From Paracoccus sp. JM45 (GTDB lineage: Bacteria > Pseudomonadota > Alphaproteobacteria > Rhodobacterales > Rhodobacteraceae): DNA of 64,000 nt. The translations under genes were made by a program, and so were the position numbers. Under the pieces are notes generated by a model. It was given only the letters and a program-made list of their open reading frames with translations. It searched no databases and was not told the DNA's origin. Below, piece after piece: positions 26,757 to 36,393 of the stretch. The DNA lies in the NCBI RefSeq assembly GCF_003590715.1, contig NZ_QQVY01000003.1, positions 186,001-250,000 of the forward strand, given 5' to 3'. Each line of letters starts with the position of its first letter. Position 1 is the first letter of the stretch.

Positions 26757-27768
26757 AGGGTTCTCCTCCGGCGCGGGGGGGGACAGCGCGACCCACAAAG
26801 CCAGCCAGAATGATGACGGTCAGGATATAGGGCAGGGCGTTCATGAACATCGACGGGATGGTGATGATCCCCAGATCGAGGTTCGGATAGAGGTTGGCGA
26901 TCGCCTCTAGCAGGCCGAAAAGGAAGGTGGCGAACAGCGCCTGCCACGGGCGCCATTTGGCAAAGATCAGCGCCGCGAGGGCGATAAAGCCGCGACCTGC
27001 AGTCATTTCCTTGACGAAGCCCGCCGACAGGCCGGTCGCCAGATAGGCACCGGCAATGCCGCACAGGATGCCGCAAATGGCCACCGCGGCATAGCGCAGC
27101 CGTGTCACCGAAACACCCGCCGTATCGACCGATGCAGGGTTTTCCCCCACGGCGCGCAGACGCAGACCAAAGCGGGTGCGGAACAGCACCCACCACGTCA
27201 CCGGCACCATCAGCAGCGCCACATAGACCAGAATGGTATTGCCCGAAATCAGCCCGGAATAGATCGGCCCGATCACCGGCACGTCGCGCAGCGTTTCCGC
27301 AAACGGCAGGTTGATGGGCTGAAAACGTCCCGCGCCCGTCAGCGCAGGCGTGCGCCCGCCCAGACCGAAGGCGTTCTGCCCCACCAGCACCGTCAGCCCC
27401 GAGGCAAGGAAGTTGATCGCCACACCGGCAATCAACTGGTTGCCGCGGAAGGTGATCGAGGCAAGGCCATGGACCAGCGACAGGGCCAGCGACCCGCCGA
27501 TACCCGCCAACAGGCCCAACCACGCGCTGCCGGTCAGATAAGCGACCGAGGCGGCGGAAAAGGCCGCCATCAGCATCTTTCCCTCAAGTCCGATGTCGAA
27601 GACGCCGGCGCGTTCGGAATAAAGTCCCGCCAGACAGGCCAGCAGCAAGGGCGTCATCAGGCGCATCGCGCTGCCGATGCCTTGGGATGCCGCATTGCCA
27701 TCGACAAACGCCCAGATCAGGCAAATGGCCAGAACAATCAGCGCAATCAGTGAATCTTTCAGTTTCAT
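26740..27768 (-). CDS. Nucleoside-type ABC transporter permease (second)
   Basis: Inner-membrane permease of the BPD_transp_2 family (342 aa, about eight to nine helices), related to NupQ/YufQ of BmpA-type nucleoside importers. Typical segments are FDIGLEGKMLMAAF, GLASITFRGNQLIAGVAINFLASGL and RAVGENPASVDTAGV. It overlaps the preceding permease by 4 bases and the phosphorylase gene by 17 bases. It forms the membrane pore together with the other permease. Confidence 0.9.
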   Translation of the reverse strand: MKLKDSLIALIVLAICLIWAFVDGNAASQGIGSAMRLMTPLLLACLAGLYSERAGVFDIGLEGKMLMAAFSAASVAYLTGSAWLGLLAGIGGSLALSLVHGLASITFRGNQLIAGVAINFLASGLTVLVGQNAFGLGGRTPALTGAGRFQPINLPFAETLRDVPVIGPIYSGLISGNTILVYVALLMVPVTWWVLFRTRFGLRLRAVGENPASVDTAGVSVTRLRYAAVAICGILCGIAGAYLATGLSAGFVKEMTAGRGFIALAALIFAKWRPWQALFATFLFGLLEAIANLYPNLDLGIITIPSMFMNALPYILTVIILAGFVGRAVPPRAGGEPYVKER

Positions 27769-28868
27769 TTCGCGCCCCCGTTCGTGCGTCGCATCGACAG
27801 GAACAACCGCTCCAACGGCATGCGGACCATATTGTCCAGCGCACCGGTAAACAGGATGACCAGCGCCTGAATGACGACGATCAATTCACGCGGGATACTG
27901 GTCCAGAGCGCCAGTTCCCCGCCCCCTTGATACAGAAAGCCGAACAGCAGCGCCGCCAGCAGGATGCCGAAGGGGTGGTTGCGGCCCATCAGGGCAACAG
28001 CGATGCCGATAAAGCCCGCACCCTCGACCGCGTTCAGAACCAGACGCTCGGATTCGCCCATGACGTTGTTGATCGCCATCAAACCGGCTAACCCGCCAGA
28101 AATCAGCATCGCGATGACGGTGATCTTGACGGGGCTGATGCCTGCATAGACAGCACCAGGTTCGGATTTGCCTAGAACGCGAATCTCGTACCCCAGTTTG
28201 GTGCGCCAGATCAGCAGCCAAACCAGCAGGCAGGCAAGAACGGCGATCAGGAAGGTCACATTGACCGGCGTGTTCTTGCCCCATTCCATTCCCAGACCGG
28301 CGAAAATATCGGTCAGCGCGGGAAGATGGGTCGATTCGGGAAAGCGGGCCGAGGCGGGGTCCATGCTGCCCACGGGGCGCAGCTTGTTAACCAGAACATA
28401 GTTCAGCGCCGCGGCGGCGATAAAGTTGAACATGATCGTGGTAATCACGATGTGGCTGCCGCGTTTGGCCTGCAAATAGGCAGGAATAAACGCCCATGCC
28501 GCGCCAAAAGCCGCCGCCCCAATCATCGCGACCGGCAGGGCGATGGCCCAATGCGGCAGCGGCAGGTACAGCAGTACCAGCGCGACCCCAAGGCCACCCA
28601 TGGCGGCCTGACCTTCGCCACCGATGTTGAACAGACTGGCGTGATAGGCGACCATCACGGCCAGTCCGGTAAAGATGAAATTCGTGGCGTAATAAAGCGT
28701 GAAGCCCCAGCCATAGCTGGAACCAAGCGCCCCCTCGACCATGGTTTTCATGGCCATGACGGGGCTTTCCCCGATGGCCAGAATGACCAGCGCCGATATC
28801 GCCATGGCAAGCACCAGCGATATCAGCGGGGTCAGGATCACGTCAGCCCATTTTGGCATCTTGTCCAT
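27765..28868 (-). CDS. Nucleoside-type ABC transporter permease (first)
   Basis: Inner-membrane permease of the NupP/YufP type (367 aa, about ten helices). The segments FNIGGEGQAAMGGLGVAL and SHIVITTIMFNFIAAAALNYVL are characteristic of this class. The coupling region near EIRVLGKSEPGAVYAGIS would contact the ATPase. It shares one base with the ATPase stop and 4 bases with the next permease, placing it firmly in the five-gene operon. Confidence 0.9.
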   Translation of the reverse strand: MDKMPKWADVILTPLISLVLAMAISALVILAIGESPVMAMKTMVEGALGSSYGWGFTLYYATNFIFTGLAVMVAYHASLFNIGGEGQAAMGGLGVALVLLYLPLPHWAIALPVAMIGAAAFGAAWAFIPAYLQAKRGSHIVITTIMFNFIAAAALNYVLVNKLRPVGSMDPASARFPESTHLPALTDIFAGLGMEWGKNTPVNVTFLIAVLACLLVWLLIWRTKLGYEIRVLGKSEPGAVYAGISPVKITVIAMLISGGLAGLMAINNVMGESERLVLNAVEGAGFIGIAVALMGRNHPFGILLAALLFGFLYQGGGELALWTSIPRELIVVIQALVILFTGALDNMVRMPLERLFLSMRRTNGGAK

Positions 28869-30526
28869 TATGCGGGCTCCTGCGGCAGTGTCTCGACGTG
28901 GGCGGATTCGGGGGGAATGCCTGCGTCGTCGGGGGTATGTGCGGTATCGGTAACGCCCGCCATCAGCAGGCCCAATTCGCCGGTGGTGGTGTTTTCGGGC
29001 AGGCGTTCGCCCATAATGCGGCCATCGAACATGACGGTGATACGGTCCGACAGGGCCAGAATCTCGTCCAGTTCGACACTGACCAGAAGAATGGCTTTGC
29101 CCGCGTCCCGCAATTCGATGATGCGTTTGTGGATAAATTCGATCGCGCCGATATCGACGCCGCGCGTCGGCTGGCCGATCAGCAGCAGGTCGGGGTTCCG
29201 CTCGATTTCGCGGGCCACGACGATCTTTTGCTGGTTGCCGCCCGAAAAGTTGCGTGCTGCCAGATTGGCGTTGCGCGGGCGGACGTCGAAGCGTTCCATC
29301 TTGGCTTCCGCATCGGCCTTGATGGCGGCATTGTCCATCAGCATGCCCTTGGTGAATTCAGGTGCATCCTGATAACCGAAGGCGACATTTTCCCAAGCGG
29401 CGAAATCCATAATCAGGCCTTCGACCTGACGATCCTCGGGGATGTGGCCGATGCCTGCGCGGCGGCGCTGTGCCGCGTCGCAGCCGCGACCGCCGATGGG
29501 CAGGGGCTGGCCGTTCATGCGGATTTCGCCCGCGACCTTGCTGCCTTTTGGGGGATAGCCACCAAGGATTTCCAGCAGCATGGTCTGACCGTTGCCACTG
29601 ACACCGGCGATGCCCAGAATTTCGCCCGCGCGGATGTCCAGATCGATGCCGCGCAGGCGCTGGACGCCCTCGTCGTCGGTCATGGTCAGGTTGCGCACCT
29701 CGAGCACGGGGGCGGCAGGGGCGGCAGGGGCGGCAGGGGTCTTTTCGACGTTCAGCAGCACCTTGCGACCGACCATCAGCTCGGCCAGATGTTCGGGGCT
29801 GGTTTCGGATGTCTTGACCGAGGCGACCATTTCCCCGCGCCGCATGACGCTGACGTCGTCGGTGATATCCATGATTTCGCGCAGTTTATGCGTGATCAGG
29901 ATGATGGTCTTGCCCTCGTCGCGCAGCCCTTCAAGAATGCGGAACAGGTGATCGGCCTCGGCGGGGGTCAGCACGCCGGTCGGTTCGTCAAGAATTAGGA
30001 TATCGGCCTGACGATACAGCGCCTTCAGGATCTCGACCCGCTGCTGGTGACCGACCGAGAGGTTCTCGATCACCTCGTCGGGGTCGACGTTCAGCTGGTA
30101 TTCGGCGGCTAGCTGTTTCAGCACGCCGCGTGCCTTGGACAGCGAGGGGCGCAGCAGCGCACCGTCTTCGACGCCAAGGATGATGTTTTCCAACACCGTG
30201 AAATTCTGCACCAGCTTGAAATGCTGGAAGACCATGCCGATGCCTGCGCGGATCGCCGTCTGGCTGTCCGCGATGCTGATCGGTTGGCCATTCACCAGCA
30301 CCTGACCGCTGTCAGGTTTGTAAAAGCCGTAAAGGATCGACATCAAAGTCGATTTACCTGCACCATTTTCGCCAATAATGCCGTGAATGGTGCCCTTGGG
30401 GACATTAAGATTAATATTGCGATTTGCCTGAACCGGCCCGAATGCCTTCGAGATGCCGCGCAGCTCGATTGCAGCGGGGGCGGTCGTGGCCGACCGCCCC
30501 CCCATCATGTCACTTGCGGCTGTCAT
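28868..30526 (-). CDS. Nucleoside-type ABC transporter ATP-binding protein (tandem domains)
   Basis: Cytosolic ATPase with two ABC cassettes (552 aa), like NupO/YufO. The first has an intact Walker A (GENGAGKST, 52-60), signature LSVGHQQRVEI and Walker B ILDEPTGVL. The second has a degenerate P-loop (GVSGNGQTML) but a full signature (FSGGNQQKIVVA), as usual in this family. The linker is an Ala-Pro tract encoded by a 9-base tandem repeat (29709-29735). It starts within the stop of the binding-protein gene (TAATG). Confidence 0.94.
   Translation of the reverse strand: MTAASDMMGGRSATTAPAAIELRGISKAFGPVQANRNINLNVPKGTIHGIIGENGAGKSTLMSILYGFYKPDSGQVLVNGQPISIADSQTAIRAGIGMVFQHFKLVQNFTVLENIILGVEDGALLRPSLSKARGVLKQLAAEYQLNVDPDEVIENLSVGHQQRVEILKALYRQADILILDEPTGVLTPAEADHLFRILEGLRDEGKTIILITHKLREIMDITDDVSVMRRGEMVASVKTSETSPEHLAELMVGRKVLLNVEKTPAAPAAPAAPVLEVRNLTMTDDEGVQRLRGIDLDIRAGEILGIAGVSGNGQTMLLEILGGYPPKGSKVAGEIRMNGQPLPIGGRGCDAAQRRRAGIGHIPEDRQVEGLIMDFAAWENVAFGYQDAPEFTKGMLMDNAAIKADAEAKMERFDVRPRNANLAARNFSGGNQQKIVVAREIERNPDLLLIGQPTRGVDIGAIEFIHKRIIELRDAGKAILLVSVELDEILALSDRITVMFDGRIMGERLPENTTTGELGLLMAGVTDTAHTPDDAGIPPESAHVETLPQEPA
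29709..29735. repeat. Three tandem copies of a 9-base unit in the ATPase linker
   Basis: The unit GGGGCGGCA occurs three times head to tail on the + strand. Read as the gene, it encodes the repeating Ala-Ala-Pro linker between the two ABC cassettes. Copy number can change in-frame by slippage, changing linker length by three residues. Confidence 0.85.
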
Positions 30527-31524
30527 TACGAAGCCGGGCAGGCGTTGTCGGACATATAGTCGTGGACGGCAATTTCGCCGCCGGAAATGCCGGCCTTGGC
30601 TTCATCGACGGCAGTCTGCATTTCGGCATCCACCAGATCGCGGTTGGAATCATCGACAACAATATCGACGCCACCTGCGGCCAGATCCATGACCTTGATG
30701 CCGGGCATCAGCTGGTCGCCTGCGGTGAATGCGTCAAAAACAGCATTGTCCACGCGCTTGACCATCGAGGTCAGAACCTGTCCGGGATGCAGGTGGTTCT
30801 GGTTGCTGTCCACGCCGATCGACAGGATGCCTTCGTCGGCTGCAGCTTGCAAAATACCGATGCCGGTGCCGCCAGCCGCTGCATAGATCACGTCAGCGCC
30901 TTGCGATTTCTGCGCGCGGGCCAATTCGCCGCCTTTGACCGGGTCGTTCCATGCAGCAGGCGTGGTGCCGGTATAATTGACTAGGACGTTGCCTTCGGGC
31001 TGGGTCGATTTGAAACCCTGCGCAAAGCCGCATTCGAACTTATGGATCAGCGGAATATCCATACCGCCAATAAATCCGACCGTGCCGCTTTCGGATTTCA
31101 TGCCCGCCATAACACCGGCCAGATAGCTGCCCTGTTCTTCGGTGAAGACAATGGATTGAACGTTCGGGGCCTCGACCACCATGTCGATAATGGCAAATTT
31201 CGTGTCGGGATAATCGCCTGCGATCTGGGTCAGAACGTCACCGAAGGCAAAACCGGTCATGACAATCGGGTTTGCACCGACTTCGGCCAGACGGCGCAGC
31301 GCCTGTTCACGCTGTGCTTCGGATTGCATTTCCAGTTCGCGATAGGTGCCGCCGGTTTCTTCGACCCAACGCGTGGCGCCCGCAAATGCCGCCTCGTTGA
31401 AGGATTTGTCGAATTTTCCGCCCAGATCATAGATCAGCGCCGGTTCGGCAAGGGCAACGCCCGTCGTCAGTGCTGTCAGTGCTGTCAGTGCCGTACCAGC
31501 TAGAAGCGATTTGATCAGAGACAT
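30526..31524 (-). CDS. BMP-family nucleoside-binding protein of ABC transporter
   Basis: Periplasmic binding protein of the BmpA/PnrA type, which captures purine nucleosides for import (332 aa). The N-terminal signal peptide has an ALTALTALTTG core and cleavage near ALA-EP; there is no lipobox cysteine. Family segments are GGKFDKSFNEAAFAG, ITQIAGDYPDTKFAIID and GFIGGMDIPLIHKFECGF. I choose ATG 31524 because GAGG lies six bases upstream, on an earlier ATG at 31536. It is the first gene of the operon. The close purine phosphorylase gene makes a purine nucleoside ligand likely. Confidence 0.92.
   Translation of the reverse strand: MSLIKSLLAGTALTALTALTTGVALAEPALIYDLGGKFDKSFNEAAFAGATRWVEETGGTYRELEMQSEAQREQALRRLAEVGANPIVMTGFAFGDVLTQIAGDYPDTKFAIIDMVVEAPNVQSIVFTEEQGSYLAGVMAGMKSESGTVGFIGGMDIPLIHKFECGFAQGFKSTQPEGNVLVNYTGTTPAAWNDPVKGGELARAQKSQGADVIYAAAGGTGIGILQAAADEGILSIGVDSNQNHLHPGQVLTSMVKRVDNAVFDAFTAGDQLMPGIKVMDLAAGGVDIVVDDSNRDLVDAEMQTAVDEAKAGISGGEIAVHDYMSDNACPAS
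31466..31492. repeat. Three tandem copies of a 9-base unit in a signal peptide
   Basis: GTCAGTGCT, GTCAGTGCT and GTCAGTGCC follow each other exactly. They encode the Ala-Leu-Thr repeats in the hydrophobic core of the BMP-family signal peptide. Slippage would lengthen or shorten the export signal in-frame. Confidence 0.85.
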
Positions 31525-31613
31525 TAATAACCTCATCCTGTTTTTGCGGGCGATTCAGCAGGCCCGTTCGATAAGCATGATTAGGGCGCATCAGTCTGGG
31601 CCGGTCAACCGCC

Positions 31614-32027
31614 TTATTGGCCGCTACGCAGCGTCAGACGCATCACGATGGCATCCGTTCGCGGACCGTAATAACCGCGTCTGACACCGGCTTCCAGCCA
31701 GCCTGTGGCTAAATAAAGCGCCTTGGCTGCATGGTTGTCGGATGCGACCTCAAGAAAGGCATCTGTTGCATCCATATCGCGGGCCGTGCTGCTAAAGCGG
31801 GCAACAAGATGCCGGCCAATTCCGCCACGTTGCCGTTCGGGGTCAACCGCAATGGTCAACAGCTCGGCTTCTCCGGCGATGGCGCGGCCTAGAAGGAAGC
31901 CGCCGTTTTCCTCCAGAAGGAAGACGCCCTTGGTCATGATCAGTGATGCGAATTCCGATGCGGACCACGGGCGCGGAGTTGTGAAGCAACGGGCGTGCAG
32001 GTCGGCCAGCCTGTCGGGGCAGTTCAT
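31614..32027 (-). CDS. rimI: Ribosomal protein alanine N-acetyltransferase RimI-like
   Basis: GNAT-fold acetyltransferase (137 aa). The acetyl-CoA loop is VDPERQRGGIGRHLVARF, the next segment DAFLEVASDNHAAKALYLATGW is typical of RimI, and RRGYYGPRTDAIVM fits the C-terminal strand. RimI modifies the N-terminus of ribosomal protein S18 in E. coli. The start overlaps tsaB by 4 bases; tsaB-rimI adjacency is common among bacteria and supports the assignment. Confidence 0.9.
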   Translation of the reverse strand: MNCPDRLADLHARCFTTPRPWSASEFASLIMTKGVFLLEENGGFLLGRAIAGEAELLTIAVDPERQRGGIGRHLVARFSSTARDMDATDAFLEVASDNHAAKALYLATGWLEAGVRRGYYGPRTDAIVMRLTLRSGQ

Positions 32028-32620
32028 GGCAGGATCAACGGCGGTGCATCCCGCGCAGGTGCCGCATCGGCAGGACGCATATACAAAGGCGCCGGACGCA
32101 AAGCGGGGGCGCCTGCACGCAAGGCCGCCAACCGCGCGATGGCAACGGCTGGTGGAACCGCCGGCGCAGCCGGCGCGGGGCCGGGCGGCAGCGCGCCGGT
32201 CGCAGCTTGCTGCGGACGGCTGCCTTCTTGCGGTTCAATGGTGAAATCCTGCCAGATGACCTGATCGGCCCGCGTGGGGATGATGATACGACACGGGCGG
32301 GGCAGGTCATATGCCGCCGCCTCGGTCGCGCTGATGCCGATCGCTGGAATTTTCAGGGCCAAGGACAGGGCGCGTGCCGCTGATACCGCAATCCTGACGC
32401 CGGTAAAATTTCCCGGCCCGATGCCGACGCCCAATGCCGTCAGATCTTTCCATGTCACACCAGCCTCGGCCAGAAGCTCCTCCAGCAAGGGCATCAGGCG
32501 TTCGGCCTGTCCTTTAGTCATGTCTTCCTGTCGCTGCACCAGAACATCCGGCCCACGCAACAAAGCGGCCGCGCAATGCGCGGCCGATGTGTCAAATCCA
32601 AGAATCAGCGGATCAGGCAA
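32024..32620 (-). CDS. tsaB: tRNA threonylcarbamoyladenosine biosynthesis protein TsaB
   Basis: Non-catalytic partner of TsaD in making t6A at position 37 of ANN-decoding tRNAs. The 198 residues have the ASKHA fold start ILGFDTSAAHCAAALL, then ALGVGIGPGNFTGVRIAVSAARAL, the TsaB signature. The second half holds an unusual Ala/Pro-rich stretch (about 140-190), so the second lobe is short. tsaD lies about 8 kb away on the same strand. It overlaps nfu by 8 bases. Confidence 0.9.
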   Translation of the reverse strand: MPDPLILGFDTSAAHCAAALLRGPDVLVQRQEDMTKGQAERLMPLLEELLAEAGVTWKDLTALGVGIGPGNFTGVRIAVSAARALSLALKIPAIGISATEAAAYDLPRPCRIIIPTRADQVIWQDFTIEPQEGSRPQQAATGALPPGPAPAAPAVPPAVAIARLAALRAGAPALRPAPLYMRPADAAPARDAPPLILP

Positions 32621-33173
32621 CGGGACGGACCTCGATCACCTCGGGAATATAGTGGCGAAGCAGGTTCTCGATCCCCATCTTCAACGTCAGCGTCGACGAG
32701 GGGCAGCCTGCACAGGCCCCCTGCATATGCAGATAGACGATACCGCGATCGAAACCGTGGAACGTGATGTCGCCGCCATCCTGTGCCACGGCAGGGCGCA
32801 CACGCGTATCCAGCAATTCCTTGATCTGGCCGACAATTTCTTCATCCGGACCATCATGGGCAGCATGGCCTGCGCTTTCGGGCGCGGCCCCTTCGATGGC
32901 GGGTGCACCCGATTGGAAGTGTTCCATGATCGCGCCCAGAACCGAAGGTTTCAGGTGGTCCCACAACTGGTCGTCGGATTTCGTGACGGTCACAAAATCG
33001 CGGCCAAGGAATACGCCGGTCACGCCTTCGACGGCAAAGATGCGCCGCGCCAGGGGCGAACTGGCGCCGGTATCAGGATTGGGAAAATCGGCCGTGCCAC
33101 TGCCCAGCACCGTTTCGCCGGGCAGGAATTTCAGCGTGGCTGGATTCGGGGTGGTCTCGGTCTGGATAAACAT
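32613..33173 (-). CDS. NifU-family Fe-S scaffold/carrier protein (Nfu type)
   Basis: Delivers [4Fe-4S] clusters to target proteins. The 186 residues show an N-terminal Nfu_N domain (MFIQTETTPNPATLKFLPGE, about 1-90). The C-terminal NifU domain has the cluster-binding Cys-x-x-Cys in QGACAGCPSSTLTLKMGIE. A good ribosome site (AAAGGAGC) precedes ATG 33173. It is followed with an 8-base overlap by tsaB; a universal stress protein gene lies 53 bases upstream. Confidence 0.93.
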   Translation of the reverse strand: MFIQTETTPNPATLKFLPGETVLGSGTADFPNPDTGASSPLARRIFAVEGVTGVFLGRDFVTVTKSDDQLWDHLKPSVLGAIMEHFQSGAPAIEGAAPESAGHAAHDGPDEEIVGQIKELLDTRVRPAVAQDGGDITFHGFDRGIVYLHMQGACAGCPSSTLTLKMGIENLLRHYIPEVIEVRPVA

Positions 33174-33226
33174 GGGGCAGCTCCTTTGAAGCTGATATGG
33201 CTATGGGCAGGGCGCGGGTCAAGCCG

Positions 33227-33682
33227 TCAGGTAATCGCCTCGAGCCGTTCTTTCGACAGATCGCCCGGCACCAATGTGATCGCGCAGGGCAGATAGGTCG
33301 GATCGCGCAGCAGGCGCGACAGGACCGGATTCTGCCCGCCCTTTTCGCCGTTCAACCCCAAAACGACAACGCCGATCTCTCCGTCCTGCTCGATCTGTGC
33401 CAGCAACTCCTCGGCGGGGTCGCCTTCGCGGATCACCAGTTCGGGTTCTATCTTGGGACGCGACCGCATCCATTTGGCGAAAACCTCGAAATGGGCCTCG
33501 ATCCTTTCGCGGGCCTCGGCGCGCATGACATCGGCGACACCAAAGCCGTGCTGGATATCATCGGCGGCAATGACCGACATGATCACCACCGCACCGCCGG
33601 TGTTGGCAGCCCGCATCGCCGCGAACCGCATGGCGTTCAGACATTCTCTGCTGTCGTCCAGAAGGACCAGAAATTTACGCAT
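33227..33682 (-). CDS. Universal stress protein (UspA family)
   Basis: A 151-residue cytosolic protein with the Usp fold. The N-terminal strand KFLVLLDDSRECLNAMRFAAM and the ending GVVVLGLNGEKGGQ...SRLLRDPTYLPCAITLVPG are family-typical. The usual ATP-binding G-x2-G-x9-G-S loop appears altered (LNGEKGG), so nucleotide binding is uncertain. It probably begins the minus-strand unit usp-nfu-tsaB-rimI. Confidence 0.85.
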   Translation of the reverse strand: MRKFLVLLDDSRECLNAMRFAAMRAANTGGAVVIMSVIAADDIQHGFGVADVMRAEARERIEAHFEVFAKWMRSRPKIEPELVIREGDPAEELLAQIEQDGEIGVVVLGLNGEKGGQNPVLSRLLRDPTYLPCAITLVPGDLSKERLEAIT

Positions 33683-33808
33683 CTTCTCGGATGTGCCTTG
33701 TTCTGTTTCCCCTGAACAGTGGCCGAACTGCCATGCTGGTGCAAGTGATTGCGCAGGAAACCGCCGCCCCCGTTTTCATTGTATGCAAGCCGTGTTAGCG
33801 GAAATAGG

Positions 33809-34654
33809 GTGCTTGTGCATGTAACTTTGGAAGCGGACGGTATCGTGACGATCCACCATGACTGGGATAAGGCCGACGCCGCAAAACTGACCGCGCCCAA
33901 AATGGCGTGGTTCATCGGCGAGGCGAAAGCACCCGGCGTGAACCCTATGCCGCTGTCCAAACGTGCCTTCGATATCTGTTTTGCGCTGTTCCTGCTGATC
34001 CCCTTGTCATTCGTGATGCTGGCTGTCGCGCTGGTTCTGCTGATCCTTCAGGGTCGTCCGATCTTTTATGCGGCCCACCGCATGAAGACCCCCGACACGC
34101 CGTTCACCCAGTGGAAATTCCGCACCATGCTGTGCAAGGAAGGCGATTTCGGGGCGACCGGTGCGCATAAAGCGTGGCGGATTACCCCTATGGGCAGGTT
34201 CCTGCGCCGGTCGCGAATCGATGAACTGCCGCAACTGTTCAACATTCTGATCGGCGACATGAGCTTTGTCGGACCGCGTCCGCCCTTGCGTGAATATGTC
34301 GAACGCTTCCCCGCTGTTTATGCGCAGGTGCTGCACAGCCGCCCCGGGGTCACAGGTCTGGCAACGCTGATCTATCATCGCCACGAAGACCGTATTCTGG
34401 CCCGCTGCAAATCCGCCCGCGCGACCGAGGCTGCCTATTACCGCCGCTGCCTGCCAGCCAAGCTGAAGATCGATCTGATCTATCAGCGCCACCGCACCTT
34501 GCGGCTGGATCTGTGGATTTTGTGGAGGACGCTGGCCATCGTCATCGCCCGCAAGGATGAACGCCCGCGACGCCGCCGCCGCGGAAAATCCTATTTGCCG
34601 ATCGGCCCTTCGCCGCGTCCGGTCAAATCGCCTTCGAACGGGTCAAAGGGATAA
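33809..34654 (+). CDS. Undecaprenyl-phosphate sugar transferase
   Basis: Membrane enzyme of the bacterial sugar transferase family that places the first sugar-1-phosphate on a lipid carrier for exopolysaccharide or similar glycans. The hallmarks are one N-terminal membrane helix ([20 protein letters not shown]), the QWKFRTML segment, [26 protein letters not shown] and [11 protein letters not shown]. The start is uncertain. GTG 33809 has a purine-rich site and the codons after it look coding; ATG 33947 would give a more standard 235 aa. The basic C-terminus (RPRRRRRGK) runs 64 bases into the opposite-strand truA gene. No polysaccharide cluster surrounds it. Confidence 0.85.
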   Translation: MLVHVTLEADGIVTIHHDWDKADAAKLTAPKMAWFIGEAKAPGVNPMPLSKRAFDICFALFLLIPLSFVMLAVALVLLILQGRPIFYAAHRMKTPDTPFTQWKFRTMLCKEGDFGATGAHKAWRITPMGRFLRRSRIDELPQLFNILIGDMSFVGPRPPLREYVERFPAVYAQVLHSRPGVTGLATLIYHRHEDRILARCKSARATEAAYYRRCLPAKLKIDLIYQRHRTLRLDLWILWRTLAIVIARKDERPRRRRRGKSYLPIGPSPRPVKSPSNGSKG

Positions 34655-35406
34655 CCCACACCTGACAGATACAGGCCCTGCGGCGGGCATACCGGCCCGC
34701 AGGCGGCGCGGCTACAATCAGCCAGCGCCTGTGCCACACGATCAGGATGCCATGATCCGGCGCCGACCCGTTCCAGAGTGCCAACGATCGACCTGACCTG
34801 ATTGTGCAGGAAAGACCGCGCCCGCAAAAAGAACCGGTATTCCGTCCCATAAGGCATGGGCAGTTCCTCGATCGAGATTTCATCCATCGTTTTGACAGGA
34901 CTTTTCGCCTGACAGATCGAGGACCGGAACGTCGTGAAATCATGCAGCCCGATCAGATGCGCCGCACCTTCGCGCATGGCGTCGATATCCAAAGGCAAAA
35001 GTACCTGCCAGACATTGCCACGCTGATGGGTCATTGGCGCACGGCGGCTGACCAGGCGGAAGGTATAGCGACGTTCCAGTGCGGAAAAACGGGCATGGAA
35101 GTCGTCATCGACTTTGGCCGCGTGCAGCACGACAACGGGTGCGGGTTTCAGATGCCAGTTCAGCGCCTCGGACAGGCGGAAGGGGTCCCAGTCGCGCATC
35201 AGTTCGGCATGGGCGACCTGTCCGGTGGCGTGGACGCCTGCGTCTGTGCGACCCGCAGCGGCAATGCGTGCGCCCGCCGCAAAGCCGGGGTCCAGCTTGG
35301 CCAAGGCAGCCTCGATCGCGCCTTGGACGGTGACTTGCCGGGCTTGTGCCTGCCAACCGGCAAAGGGTGCGCCGTCATATTCGATCTTCAGGGCAAAACG
35401 TGGCAT
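34591..35406 (-). CDS. truA: tRNA pseudouridine(38-40) synthase TruA
   Basis: Isomerises uridines 38-40 in the anticodon arm of many tRNAs. The catalytic Asp55 lies in [17 protein letters not shown]. The [22 protein letters not shown] and [17 protein letters not shown] segments are typical. The 271-residue protein starts on the xpaC stop (TGATG). Its last 64 bases overlap the 3' end of the convergent sugar transferase gene. Confidence 0.94.
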   Translation of the reverse strand: MPRFALKIEYDGAPFAGWQAQARQVTVQGAIEAALAKLDPGFAAGARIAAAGRTDAGVHATGQVAHAELMRDWDPFRLSEALNWHLKPAPVVVLHAAKVDDDFHARFSALERRYTFRLVSRRAPMTHQRGNVWQVLLPLDIDAMREGAAHLIGLHDFTTFRSSICQAKSPVKTMDEISIEELPMPYGTEYRFFLRARSFLHNQVRSIVGTLERVGAGSWHPDRVAQALADCSRAACGPVCPPQGLYLSGVGYPFDPFEGDLTGRGEGPIGK

Positions 35407-36389
35407 CAGTCGCGTGGCGCTTTCTGTGGGGTTTTCAACAGGTCATCCAGCGTCTGCGCCTCTTGGCTTTGCAGGGCAGGGGGATCGTCAGGCGTGACCG
35501 AGGTGGCGGCACCTGTCAGCCCTTCGCGGGCCAGACGGTCGCGCAGCACCGACATTTCGATGTCCAGCGCGTCACGATCACCATCAAGCAGGCGGTCCGA
35601 ACGTGCGATGAAATCTTTTTCCAGATCATCCAGAAATTCGGTATATTTGGCACGCGCTGCCTTATCCTGTGTTCGGGAATAAAGGTCCGCAAAGCGGATC
35701 GTCGCATCCCGCGCGCCCATCAGATAGACACCCAGATAGCGGCGTGCCGAAGACAGTCCGCCGGGGTTATCCCTGACACGGTCGAACAGATGCTGCACGG
35801 TGGCGGCAAACATATCGACACGTGCCTGAACCCGACGGTCGCCCGCGCGGGCGATGGCATCGGTCATCTGTTCGAGATAGCTTTCGCCTTCGTCGATCAT
35901 ACGTTGGGCGCGATCCTGCTGGAAGCTGTCCACGCCTTCACGGCCCTTGTCACGCATAGGGTCCAGCCCAAAGCTGATCTGGTGCAGGACCAGACCCGCC
36001 CCGCCGATCAGCCCTGCCTGCGCCCAAAGTCCGGGATCAGCCGCCCCAAGCCCCAGACCCAGACCACCCAGAACGCCGCCGAACAGCTTGCGCGGGATGG
36101 CGGGGCGGCGGGCAACGCGGCGGGCGTCGTACATCGCCTGTGCAACCAGTCCTTCGCGGGTCATCCACATGCCGCTGGCAATCAGGCCGAATGCGGCCAG
36201 ATCGGTGACAAGCCCTGTCGCGCCCTGAAAAAACGCGCCCAGCAGAAAGGGCGAGGCCGCAAGCGTGATCCACTTGGGGCGGCTTTCATGCGGGTGGCGC
36301 GGGGTTGGCGGCACAACCGGCCCGCTGTCTGGCAGATTGTTGCGCAGGATGTTCTTGGGCGAGAACTGCCCCGTAAAGCGTTGTGCCAT
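35406..36389 (-). CDS. XpaC-like protein (5-bromo-4-chloroindolyl phosphate hydrolysis family)
   Basis: A 327-residue protein with two or three membrane helices in the first 150 residues ([40 protein letters not shown]; a glycine-rich segment around [14 protein letters not shown]). A long charged helical C-terminal region follows. It matches the XpaC family, whose biochemical role is poorly defined. In Bacillus and many Rhodobacteraceae the neighbour is a TelA-type toxic anion resistance gene, which is absent here; truA follows directly. I choose ATG 36389 ([11 protein letters not shown]), just behind the 27-codon ORF. Confidence 0.82.
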   Translation of the reverse strand: MAQRFTGQFSPKNILRNNLPDSGPVVPPTPRHPHESRPKWITLAASPFLLGAFFQGATGLVTDLAAFGLIASGMWMTREGLVAQAMYDARRVARRPAIPRKLFGGVLGGLGLGLGAADPGLWAQAGLIGGAGLVLHQISFGLDPMRDKGREGVDSFQQDRAQRMIDEGESYLEQMTDAIARAGDRRVQARVDMFAATVQHLFDRVRDNPGGLSSARRYLGVYLMGARDATIRFADLYSRTQDKAARAKYTEFLDDLEKDFIARSDRLLDGDRDALDIEMSVLRDRLAREGLTGAATSVTPDDPPALQSQEAQTLDDLLKTPQKAPRD

Positions 36390-36393
36390 AACC

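Noticed and set aside
29709-29735. CRISPR-like repeat
   Set aside because: A short in-frame tandem repeat without spacers inside an ABC ATPase gene; no CRISPR array or cas gene occurs in the window.
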